From positions 89,882 through 153,881 of the forward strand of contig JAFTCL010000012.1 of NCBI GenBank assembly GCA_017454745.1: a stretch of 64,000 nucleotides of DNA, read 5' to 3'. Positions within the stretch are counted from its first letter, which is position 1; each line of letters opens with the position of its first letter. Shown here one piece after another: positions 1 through 8,700 of the stretch. This DNA is from Kiritimatiellia bacterium (GTDB lineage: Bacteria; Verrucomicrobiota; Kiritimatiellia; RFP12; UBA1067). The notes below the pieces were generated by a model. That model saw nothing but the letters and a program-made list of their open reading frames with translations, was not told the DNA's origin and did no database searches. Both the position numbers and the translations under genes were made by a program.

Positions 1-1
1 G

Positions 2-343
2 TCGCGTTACGCGAACACCGTCTGCGGCGGCCCAGGAGTGAAGGCGGAAGACGTCGCCGCGCTTCGCACGAAATTGGCGGAAGAGACCAAAGTCACCGGC
101 GATGGTGCGGAAGATGTCGCGGAGAAGGTAGTGCAGTACTGGAGTTCCTACGCCTACCGGGCCGATCCTGCGGTAAAGGCCAAGGCGGAGTTTTATACCG
201 CCGAATATGTGCGGCGGTATCAGCAGAACGACAAATCCGTGCGGCACCATGTAGGGGAAATGAAGCGGTTCGTCAATATGCTTGCCAACAGCGGATTCAT
301 CGCCAAGGACGCGCCGGTGGTTAAAATGTTGAACGGCCAATAA
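2..343 (+). CDS. C-terminal part of an unrecognised protein (cut by the window edge)
   Basis: The reading frame is open from base 2, so the gene probably begins outside the window. A GTG at 38 is the first possible internal start. The visible part is 113 residues, charged and mostly helical, rich in Ala, Lys, Val and Glu, with aromatic residues around YWSSYAYRAD and the end FVNMLANSGFIAKDAP. I see no signal peptide or membrane segment in it. The helical end loosely recalls C-termini of periplasmic substrate-binding proteins, but this is not enough to name it. It ends 19 bases before the AAA+ gene on the same strand, so the two could be co-transcribed. Confidence 0.6.
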   Translation, partial: SRYANTVCGGPGVKAEDVAALRTKLAEETKVTGDGAEDVAEKVVQYWSSYAYRADPAVKAKAEFYTAEYVRRYQQNDKSVRHHVGEMKRFVNMLANSGFIAKDAPVVKMLNGQ

Positions 344-362
344 AACCGATTGGGGGTTGGGT

Positions 363-2327
363 ATGATCTTAAACTATGTTGCCAGTGTGCTAGTGGCGGC
401 GCTGACGCTGTTTTTCCCGGCGTTGCTGGTACGGTTTATTCTTAAAATCTGCAAATCCTCCGGGACTTTTGTGGATAAGTATTGGCGAATTTTCTGGATC
501 GCCTCGGCGGTGCTGGGATTGCTGTTGTTGCCGCTTTTAAAGGACGACGACACACCAAGCTCCCCTTCAGGAAACACCTCTAGCGGCGACAAAACCGAAA
601 ACAGCGGTAACAAAACCCCGCAAATGCCTTCCGGGGTGACCTACACGCCCGCAAACACTAACGCGGTGAGCGTTGAAGAGGCATTGGCCGAGTTGGACGA
701 GCTGGTCGGACTCCAACCCGTTAAGGAAGAAGTCAAGAAGTTTGTAGCCTACGTACAGGTGGCGCAGAAGCGCAAAGAAGCCGGACTTAAAGTCGCCCCG
801 ATCTCATACCACATGGTCTTCACGGGCAATCCGGGAACCGGCAAGACCACGGTTGCCCGGATTATGGCGAAAATCTATTACGCCCTCGGTATCATCAAGA
901 AAGGGCATCTGGTGGAGACCGACCGGAGCGGACTCGTGGCCGGGTACGTCGGTCAGACCGCGGAACAGACGAACAAGGTCGTGGACAAAGCGCTCGACGG
1001 GGTGCTTTTCATTGATGAAGCGTACGCCTTGGCCGAAGGTGGAGCGAAGGATTACGGCGGCGAGGCAATCGCAACACTGCTCAAGCGCATGGAAGACGAC
1101 CGCGACCGTCTGATTGTCATTGTTGCCGGTTACACTGACGACATGAAGACCTTCATCGACGCGAATCCCGGCCTCAAGAGCCGCTTCAACCGTTATTTGG
1201 AATTTCCCGACTATTCCGCGGCGGAACTGGCCGAAATGTTCCGGCTGCGGGCGAAGAAAAACCAATACGTGCTTGCCAAAGATCTTGACGCCAATCTCGT
1301 TCCGGCACTTGAGGTGTTGACCCGAAAACGCGACAAGCAATTTGGAAACGGGCGCTTTGTACGCAATCTTTTCGAGAACTCGGTAGAGCGTCAAGCCGTC
1401 CGCCTTGCCGCGGTGCAGAACCCGACCCATGACGATCTCGTCACCCTGACGTCGGCGGATGTCGATTTGAAGCCACCGGAACAGGAGCACGTGCCTACTG
1501 TGGAAGAAGCGCTGGCGGAACTCGACGCGCTGGTCGGAATGGCACCGGTAAAGGCCGAAGTAAGACGGTTGGTCGCCTGGTGCAAAATGGCTAAAGAGCG
1601 CAAAGCCAAGGGGCTTGATGTTGCGAAGATGTCATACCATTTCGTCTTCACCGGAAATCCCGGTACCGGCAAAACGACCGTCGCCCGCATTATGGCGAAA
1701 ATCTTCCGGGCGTTGGGCGTTCTTGAGAAAGGCCAGCTGGTGGAGACCGACCGTTCTGGGCTGGTAGCCGAATACGTGGGTCAAACCGCGATGAAAACCA
1801 ACCGGAAAATCGACGAGGCGCTTGACGGCGTCCTCTTCATCGACGAGGCATACGCCCTAGCCGACGGCGGCAAGGGCGATTACGGTCGCGAGGCAATCGC
1901 CACCCTTCTCAAACGCATGGAAGACGACCGCGACCGGCTCGTTGTCGTTTTAGCCGGATACACGCAGGACATGGAACGGTTCATGGAAGCCAATCCCGGG
2001 CTGAAGAGCCGCTTCAACCGCACTATCGAGTTCCCCGACTATTCAGGAGATGAGCTGGCCGAAATGTACCGGCGGATGGCGAAGAAAGCCCGTTACACCC
2101 TTTCCGCTGATGTCGAGAAGTGGCTGGACCCATGGTTCCGCGTCACCACGAAAGAGCGCGACCGTCACTTCGGCAACGGGCGTGAAGTCCGCAACCGCTT
2201 TGAGAAAGCCCTGGAGAGACAATCGCTGCGGGTTTCGGAGTTGAAAGACCCCACACCGGAACAGCTGATGACATTGGAGATGTCGGATGTCGGAATTGTG
2301 TTGAAGAAAAAGCCCAACACGGAATAA
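363..2327 (+). CDS. Membrane-anchored tandem AAA+ ATPase (CbxX/CfqX, SpoVK type)
   Basis: ATP-driven remodelling protein of the CbbX/SpoVK AAA+ branch with two ATPase domains in one chain. The first 60 residues hold two hydrophobic helices, followed by a low-complexity Ser/Gly/Thr/Lys linker to about residue 95. Each AAA domain opens with an EEALAELD-LVG motif and has Walker A GNPGTGKTT (about residues 155 and 430) and Walker B GVLFIDEAYAL (about 213 and 489). Each also has the conserved GLKSRFNR segment and an FGNGR...RN sensor region. The two domains are nearly identical, which points to an internal duplication. ATG 363 was chosen because a GGGGG run lies six bases upstream; a TTG at 357 is too close to it. 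Single-domain relatives remodel Rubisco or act with secretion systems. The partner here is unknown, perhaps the preceding gene. Confidence 0.85.
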   Translation: MILNYVASVLVAALTLFFPALLVRFILKICKSSGTFVDKYWRIFWIASAVLGLLLLPLLKDDDTPSSPSGNTSSGDKTENSGNKTPQMPSGVTYTPANTNAVSVEEALAELDELVGLQPVKEEVKKFVAYVQVAQKRKEAGLKVAPISYHMVFTGNPGTGKTTVARIMAKIYYALGIIKKGHLVETDRSGLVAGYVGQTAEQTNKVVDKALDGVLFIDEAYALAEGGAKDYGGEAIATLLKRMEDDRDRLIVIVAGYTDDMKTFIDANPGLKSRFNRYLEFPDYSAAELAEMFRLRAKKNQYVLAKDLDANLVPALEVLTRKRDKQFGNGRFVRNLFENSVERQAVRLAAVQNPTHDDLVTLTSADVDLKPPEQEHVPTVEEALAELDALVGMAPVKAEVRRLVAWCKMAKERKAKGLDVAKMSYHFVFTGNPGTGKTTVARIMAKIFRALGVLEKGQLVETDRSGLVAEYVGQTAMKTNRKIDEALDGVLFIDEAYALADGGKGDYGREAIATLLKRMEDDRDRLVVVLAGYTQDMERFMEANPGLKSRFNRTIEFPDYSGDELAEMYRRMAKKARYTLSADVEKWLDPWFRVTTKERDRHFGNGREVRNRFEKALERQSLRVSELKDPTPEQLMTLEMSDVGIVLKKKPNTE

Positions 2328-2373
2328 CAATCGATACCCACACCGCTGCGCCATCCAAGCGTCAGGCTCTAAA

Positions 2374-2403
2374 ACTCGATAATAAGATCGCTTATCATCG
2401 AGT
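2374..2403. repeat. Imperfect palindrome upstream of the R-M operon
   Basis: Thirteen-base arms starting ACTCGATAATAAG are repeated inverted around a four-base ATCG centre, with one mismatch. It lies about 70 bases before the predicted -35 element of the restriction-modification operon and next to a second, perfect palindrome. There is no following T run in either direction, so it does not look like a terminator. A regulator binding site is the most likely role. Confidence 0.55.
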
Positions 2404-2415
2404 CCATTATCTATG

Positions 2416-2442
2416 CAAATCTTACTTTCAAAGTAAGATTTG
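2416..2442. repeat. Perfect 27-bp palindrome upstream of the R-M operon
   Basis: Thirteen-base arms (CAAATCTTACTTT and its exact inverse) surround a single C at 2429. The site ends 27 bases before the predicted -35 box of the restriction-modification promoter. Its size and position suit an operator bound by a dimeric regulator, but no controller protein gene is visible beside it. It could also be a recombination or attachment site at the left edge of the acquired segment. Confidence 0.6.
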
Positions 2443-2469
2443 TAATTAAAAATTCCCGCCGTATGAGCA

Positions 2470-2498
2470 TTGCAATATACCGCAAGATAGGGTATAAT
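2470..2498 (+). promoter_or_regulatory. Predicted sigma70-type promoter of the R-M/RadC/STAND operon
   Basis: TTGCAA at 2470-2475 and a consensus TATAAT at 2493-2498 are separated by exactly 17 bases. Transcription would begin near 2505 and give a leader of about 105 bases. The leader contains a hairpin with seven-base arms (CGAGCGC at 2559-2565 and its inverse at 2579-2585) just before the ribosome-binding region. The two palindromes at 2374-2442 lie directly upstream. Confidence 0.65.
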
Positions 2499-2611
2499 AT
2501 CCACATTGTTTTTATGAGGGTTGTTTTCACTGGGTTAGGGTTACCACCAAGCCACTTTCGAGCGCAACATTATGTGTCGCGCTCGGTAGTCGAATGGGGT
2601 AATAATTGGCG

Positions 2612-4216
2612 ATGGCTAAAAGCAACAGAAAAGCTTTAATGCAGGAAACCGATGCGGGCGAGAATACCGAAATCGGGCGTATTGTGCTTGTCGGCACATA
2701 CAAAGGTGACCAGTTGACGAAGTGGCGTGGCTGGTATAACTATCCCATATCCGACAAAGACAAGATCAATCCCGAAGACTTTGCCAAGATCAACGAGTTG
2801 TGGCTTTTTCAGGGAACGAGTGGACAGAAGAAGTACAAGGCGGAATTCGTCGGCGTGAAGACGCGCGAGGAACTTGTGCGTGACTACGGCTATCCAGCCA
2901 AGGGCAAGGCGCACGGTGACAAGTATCTTCTCTTCAAGACCGAGTTCATGTACACCTACAAATCCCAACCACCAGAAGAATCTGATAAGGTTATTGTTCG
3001 AGTGAAGGACTTTGCCACTTCGCCAAAAGTATGCAAGCAACTCAAAGAATACCTAGCCTCCACCGACCGCAATGACCCCGACCTCGCGAAACTCCTTCCA
3101 TGTGTCATCACGAAATTGCCGCCAGAACAGCTACGCGTTTGTGACGCAGCAATGCAGATGACTTTTTGGGATGTCCCTGAAATGAGAGTTATTTTAAAAC
3201 CATCAATACCTTTTCCATCTCAGGAGAATCCAAAATTTACCTTCATTGACTTGTTCGCTGGTGTCGGTGGTATTCGCTTGGGATTTCAAGATGCCGGTGG
3301 AGAATGCGTTTTTTCTTCCGAATGGAATGAGGAAGCGGCAAAGACATATCAAATTAATTTTGGGGAATATCCTCATGGTGATATCACAAAAATACCCATA
3401 AAAGCCATTCCTGATTTTGATGTTCTTCTTGCAGGTTTTCCTTGTCAGCCGTTTAGTATTTCAGGGAAAATGAAAGGATTCGCCGATACTAGAGGTACGC
3501 TTTTCTTTGATGTTTGTCGAATCATTGAGGCCAAAAAGCCCAAAGTCGTTTTTCTTGAAAATGTAAAACACCTTGTTCACCATGACAAAGGAAAGACACT
3601 CGACGTTATTCTCCACAAGTTGTCTGAGTTTGGCTATAAAGTCTCATGGAAAGTACTGAATGGATCTGACTTTGGCGTTCCTCAAAATCGAGAACGCATC
3701 ATCATAGTTGGTTCTTTTTCTACAGGTTTTGATTTTTCAAGAATCGAAACACTTCCGAAATCTGTTCTTGCAGATTTTTTGGACGAAACCGGTGACTTCG
3801 AATTCCTCAAACCGCAAGAATATACTTTGATAGAACATCCGCATAGACAGTCAGATTCCGGTTTGATATTTGCAGGATATCGTAATAAATCCATTCGCAA
3901 AGTTGGCGTTAGACCTAATACTCTTCATCTTTCACGAGTTCACAAGCAACCCAATAGGATATATTCGGTTAATGGTATTCATCCGACACTTCCTTCGCAA
4001 GAATCTTCTGGTCGTTATTTCATTTTAACTCGAGAAAATGTAGTCCGAAAACTGACCATAAATGAATGTTGGAGGATAATGGGGTTCCCTAGTCAGTTTG
4101 TTAGACCAAGCACAATTGGCGAACAGTATAGACAGCTGGGTAATTCTGTTTGTGTTCCCATGATTCGCGCAGTAGCAAAGGAAATCTTTCATCAACTCTT
4201 GGAGAAGAAAACATGA
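2612..4216 (+). CDS. DNA (cytosine-5) methyltransferase with an extra N-terminal domain
   Basis: Transfers a methyl group from S-adenosylmethionine to carbon 5 of cytosine in a DNA target and would protect the host from the neighbouring endonuclease. The catalytic part starts near residue 205. It shows motif I FIDLFAGVGGIRLGF, motif IV with the catalytic Cys in GFPCQPFS (about residue 277), motif VI ENV, motif VIII QNRERI, then a recognition region. Motif IX is RKLTINECWRIMGFP and motif X is QLGNSVCVPM. The first 200 residues are not part of the M.HhaI-type fold: they hold a basic/aromatic domain (KWRGWYNYP, ELWLFQGTSG) that I do not recognise, perhaps PUA- or EVE-like. Base composition drops to AT-rich near 3190, matching the domain border. 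TTG 2606, six bases after GGGG, is an alternative start. The stop overlaps the next ATG (ATGA). Confidence 0.93.
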   Translation: MAKSNRKALMQETDAGENTEIGRIVLVGTYKGDQLTKWRGWYNYPISDKDKINPEDFAKINELWLFQGTSGQKKYKAEFVGVKTREELVRDYGYPAKGKAHGDKYLLFKTEFMYTYKSQPPEESDKVIVRVKDFATSPKVCKQLKEYLASTDRNDPDLAKLLPCVITKLPPEQLRVCDAAMQMTFWDVPEMRVILKPSIPFPSQENPKFTFIDLFAGVGGIRLGFQDAGGECVFSSEWNEEAAKTYQINFGEYPHGDITKIPIKAIPDFDVLLAGFPCQPFSISGKMKGFADTRGTLFFDVCRIIEAKKPKVVFLENVKHLVHHDKGKTLDVILHKLSEFGYKVSWKVLNGSDFGVPQNRERIIIVGSFSTGFDFSRIETLPKSVLADFLDETGDFEFLKPQEYTLIEHPHRQSDSGLIFAGYRNKSIRKVGVRPNTLHLSRVHKQPNRIYSVNGIHPTLPSQESSGRYFILTRENVVRKLTINECWRIMGFPSQFVRPSTIGEQYRQLGNSVCVPMIRAVAKEIFHQLLEKKT

Positions 4217-5319
4217 ATGTGACGCATACTGAGATACTTGAGGACATTTATGCCAAGGCTGAACAGATTTCTGCGAAGGGAAAGAATGTTTCTACATTCT
4301 CTCTTGCAGAAACGCCAGGCAGGATAAACACAATAATAAAAAGGGCGGAAGCTAATCGTGGGCTCCTTGCCGTTCTCACGACACTACTTGTCCACAAAAT
4401 TTATGATCCCAAGCAAGACGTCAGGTATCATCAAGCACAACTTCCCGGAGGCTTTGCTGGGAGAGGTATTGATTCTGCTTACATTACGCCATTTATGAAA
4501 GAAAAGAATTTTCCTGCAATGGCAGATACTGGCTGGCTTACTCGCTCTTTAGAGCAACCACACGCCTACACACTTGACTACCCGGGAAAGATAAAACCGG
4601 AAATCATAAAGTCGGCGTTTCTCCAACTTGTTGATTCTGTTCAAGGCAACCGGGAAGATCCCCGTGAAATACTATTGGGAATTTTTGTGGCATTAATTCG
4701 GCAACGAGATTCAGAAATCGTTGAACTTGCAAAACCGCACAAGCTTCCGATATCTTCGATCATCACACTTTTGGAGAAACACTTTACACATAGGTATCCT
4801 TGTGCGGGTGCAGCACGACTTCCTGTGTTGGCAATGTTTGCCATTTACAAGTGCATTTTCAGCAGTGAACGATTCAAGGGCAAAACACTGTGCGAACTTG
4901 AATCACATACTTCTGCCGACAGGCGTTCGGGCAGAATCGGAGACATTGATATCAATTACGAAGATGGAACGCCATTTGAGGGTGTTGAAGTAAAGCACGA
5001 AATCCCAATAACAAAACAAATGGTCTCCGATGCATATGACAAATTTAAGCAATTCAAGACAGAACGCTACTATTTACTGACTACGGCAAACATGGATAGT
5101 GCAGACTGGCTATCCATCAACACAGAAATTCAAAAAATTGGACAAATTCATGGATGTCAGATTATCGTAAATGGAGTATATTCCACTCTTCGATATTATT
5201 TACGTCTGTTGCCAGACCCGGCTGATTTTATCGAAAAGTATGTGGAATTGGTGAAAACAGATCCTGCGGTAAAATTTCAGCATAAGACCGCATGGAATGA
5301 ATGTGTCGCGAACTTGTGA
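4213..5319 (+). CDS. Type II restriction endonuclease, SacI-like family
   Basis: Predicted DNA-cleaving partner of the preceding methyltransferase. The ATG overlaps the methyltransferase stop as ATGA, so translation is coupled; an upstream in-frame ATG at 4150 lies inside the methyltransferase and is less likely. The 368-residue protein is helical in its first half. Near residues 240-275 it carries RIGDIDINYEDG followed by FEGVEVKHE, a PD-(D/E)xK-type arrangement, then an alternating segment (KQFKTERYYLLTTA). From memory this matches the arrangement in SacI (GDVQV...TVEVRGK). SacI cuts GAGCTC and is paired with a C5 methyltransferase, as here, but the target of this enzyme cannot be read from sequence. 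The family call is by recall, not by search. Confidence 0.78.
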   Translation: MNVTHTEILEDIYAKAEQISAKGKNVSTFSLAETPGRINTIIKRAEANRGLLAVLTTLLVHKIYDPKQDVRYHQAQLPGGFAGRGIDSAYITPFMKEKNFPAMADTGWLTRSLEQPHAYTLDYPGKIKPEIIKSAFLQLVDSVQGNREDPREILLGIFVALIRQRDSEIVELAKPHKLPISSIITLLEKHFTHRYPCAGAARLPVLAMFAIYKCIFSSERFKGKTLCELESHTSADRRSGRIGDIDINYEDGTPFEGVEVKHEIPITKQMVSDAYDKFKQFKTERYYLLTTANMDSADWLSINTEIQKIGQIHGCQIIVNGVYSTLRYYLRLLPDPADFIEKYVELVKTDPAVKFQHKTAWNECVANL

Positions 5320-5330
5320 ACTTTTACATT

Positions 5331-5741
5331 ATGGAAAACAATACATCTGTTTCCACACCATCTTTGGCCGTCTCGATTTTACATGCTTCAATGCCAGCGG
5401 ACGTCAGCGAGGAATGTTTTTTTGTTCTTCCGCTAGATGCGAACGGCAAGATGCTTGCGGAGCCGGTGATGTTTTCGCTTGGACACAAGAACGGAACGAC
5501 TGCAGTTGATCCGAAAGAGGTATTTAAGACGGCATTTAAGGTGGGTGCAGATGCCATCATCGTTGCGCACAACCATCCGTCAGGCAACCTTACGCCGAAC
5601 AGAGCCGACTTGCGCTTGACCAAAGAACTGAAGTCCCGCGCTGAATGGCTCGGCTTGGAGTTCATCGATCACATCATCCTTGGTTCGTCCGATTCTGCTA
5701 AAGGTTCTGATTTTGTTTCTCTTGCGGAGTCATTTATTTAA
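5331..5741 (+). CDS. RadC-like JAB/MPN (JAMM) domain protein
   Basis: A 136-residue protein that corresponds only to the C-terminal JAMM domain of RadC; the helix-hairpin-helix N-terminus of full RadC is absent. The metal-binding motif is complete: HNHPSG at about residues 80-85, followed by TPNRAD with its Asp and the DHIILG segment. Despite the name, RadC proteins have no proven repair role, and the JAMM fold suggests a zinc-dependent peptidase or isopeptidase-like activity. Stand-alone RadC domains are common in integrative elements and defence islands. An ATG at 5301 would overlap the endonuclease by 19 bases; ATG 5331 leaves an 11-base gap. The stop shares one base with the next start (TAATG), so it is co-translated with the STAND gene. 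Confidence 0.85.
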   Translation: MENNTSVSTPSLAVSILHASMPADVSEECFFVLPLDANGKMLAEPVMFSLGHKNGTTAVDPKEVFKTAFKVGADAIIVAHNHPSGNLTPNRADLRLTKELKSRAEWLGLEFIDHIILGSSDSAKGSDFVSLAESFI

Positions 5742-8700
5742 TGCGCAATTGGAAACTAATTACAGATGGCGATATCTTTGAGGCACTTGTAGGATCTCTA
5801 CTGCAAGCCGACATCCCTGGAATTATTGTTTTTGGGCGACACGGCCCAGATTCAGGATTGGATGCAATTTCTTCCGATAGAACTCACGTTTATCAGGCCA
5901 AGTTCCATAGTGATGGATTAATGAGTTCTGCCATTGGTTCGGCAAAATGCGAGTACAAGAAAATCAAGGCGTATAGAGAACCGCATCATAAGAATTTTAA
6001 GCATTGGAAGGAAGTCACGGACTGGACTTTGGTTGGGAATTTCAAGATTAACCCCGATGATGAGGCGAAGTGGGCTTCCCAGATTGTGCCCCTTTTCAAT
6101 TCAATTGGGATTGTTGCGCATTTCAAAGGTGAAGAACAGTTAGATGTATTGCTAGACCACAACCCAGAAATTGAACGATCATTCTTTGGTGGTGGTATTC
6201 GAACGTTAATATACCCTGCAGAAGTGTATTTTACACTTTCTAGGCGGTCACGGGATGACATGTTTTTTGCGACAGAAATGATAGGCCGAGAGCCTACGTT
6301 AAAATCTGTCTTGGGATTTGCAGAGTCGCCAGATTTCAGGATATTGGCTGTAGTGGGTGCGTATTGCTCAGGGAAAACGCGGTTCCTGTATGAAGCGATG
6401 ACGGCGATGGCGGGTATTGGATGGCGCGTGTTCTGGGGCCTCCGTGCATCAATGTCAAAATCAAATACATGGTTTAATTCGTTGAATTCGTCGAGAAAGA
6501 CATGCGTGTTTATAGACGATGTCCGAGACAGTTCGCTTATATGCGAAATGTCAGAACAGATGTCGGTGAACGAGCGTTCGAATTGGAAATTCATTTTTAC
6601 GTGTTCTCCGGAATTTGTGCGGATTTTGCCTCCTGAAATCACGACGAATGTACAGTTTACAACGCTAAAGTTACCCTTGCTCACGCGGAAGGACATTGCC
6701 AATATCGTTCTAAAGTATCCAGACTTGGACAGGCATTCTCCGTCGGTGGATGTTGTTGCTGATATTGCAAAGGGCATGCCGTCACTTGCCTGCCTCATGC
6801 TTGAATTCTATCGTAAAAACAGACAACTTGCTTTGCCGTCAGATTCTTTGTCTTTGATGGATATGTATATCTCGCGAAATCTAGAGGCGCTTGATTTAGT
6901 GTTGCGGGATAAGGCAAGAATCGTACTTCGTTGGGCGGCCTTGTGGGATGGGATATCAATAAGAGGCGAAGATACGAGAAATACGCAATTGGATTTCCTG
7001 CAAAACATGGGCGTTAAGTACGATGAAACAAGATTGATATTGAAGGGATTGTCGGATACGGGGCTAGTTGATTCGTGGCGATCGTATGGATGTGATTGTT
7101 ATCGAGTTAGCCCGGCATTTGTTGCGCGACACATAATTGGCACTTGGATACTTGAAAAAGACAGTGATGCATATCGTGTTGGGCCTGATGGCGGAAAACT
7201 TATTGAATTATTATTAAAAGCGAATGTGCCTCATGAGGAGAAAATATTCAAGACCATTCCAGTTGTATTAGGATCGTACCTTAACACTGAAGATGAGGCA
7301 GAGCGACTTTTACGCCCGGTATTGGATCATTTGAGAGAGATGGAAAGTGATGCTGACATTGTGATGCAGCATGAAATAATTGGAATGGTGGCGAAAATTG
7401 GCCGTTTTGTGCCGGAGTCGGCACTTGGCCTTTTACGGAACATCTTTTCGAATCCTCAACCTGACTGCCAATACATTAATCATTGGGGTATTGTCCATGC
7501 CATTGCGGAAACATTGGCAGGAATCTCAGAATATGTCCGTAATCGTTTTCTGGCTATTCAGTTTGTGCAGCTTTTTAAGGATATTTATGAGTCAATACCA
7601 GATGAGAATAGATGTTCCAATAATAAGCGGGATGAGATCGCTAAAAATGTCTCGTCGGTAATAAACCATTTCGGCGAATTACGGTATTTCCCAGATGTCG
7701 CCCTTTCAATGGTCTTAGAGCAATTGAAAGCCGGTGACATGGGAAATCATCCATTTGAGCAGATGCTTGCTAGGCAAGTGCTTGAGGCTGAGCGCCAAAG
7801 TTTTGAATCTTATTCTTATCGTACGGTTACTTTTTGTAGACGGGCAATACGTTTCGGCTCTAATGAATGGAAGCGAGCAATTATTGTTCGTGACGAATTG
7901 AAGAGTGCGATTAGGCGGCAGACGAATTCGAGAGAAAGAGAAGTCCTGTGGAAACTTTTTCGTTATGGGTATCAATTTGTTCATAATTTCGGATGTGTCT
8001 TTGCTGATCAAGGGGATCAACCTACAGCAGATGCTAAACGGATGCTTGTTAATGACGACTTAATATTCTTGAAGTCCGTTCTGGAAGATACCGATCATAT
8101 ACTTTCAATCCGCCAATTACTGTTGATGCGCGAGGTGTGGGAATGGGAGTACACATACGGCGGCGAATCAGAGTATAAGATGATTGCCAATGAATGTGAA
8201 CGACTGTTCGTCATAAGACTTGGTTTCCCGTTTCAACATTTGATATGTTTGCATTCAAAAGAACACGCTCAATGTATTAACGATGTGGCAGAAAGATTCT
8301 TGAAAGCTGATTCAGCTGATGAGATCGATTCATTCCTAGATAAAGCAGCAAATTATTATCGTGCAGATAACGGCGGCACTATTAAAGGAATGTCCGGTTT
8401 GGCTTTTAGTGAAATAGCGGAACGGTGTGCTAGGAGCTTCGATTTTGATAGCACGAATCCGATTAGTATCTTTACAATGAGATGCCTACAACGATTTGAT
8501 GACGAGCATCCTTTGTCTGTTGCGTTTGCAACGACGCAAATTGCGAATTATATTAAGAGACAAAAATCGTGCTTAGATCATGGTGCTTTTGAATCTTTGT
8601 TCTTACGAATTCTCTCAGCGGTTAAGGATGGGGATTGTTTTCTGAAGAATGTCTATTGGAGTGGGGAGGCCGCTTTCTTCGGATCATTTACGAACGTAGA

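Noticed and set aside
2559..2585. Leader hairpin of the R-M operon as a riboswitch
   Set aside because: A single seven-base stem without any known aptamer pattern; kept only as a note with the promoter.
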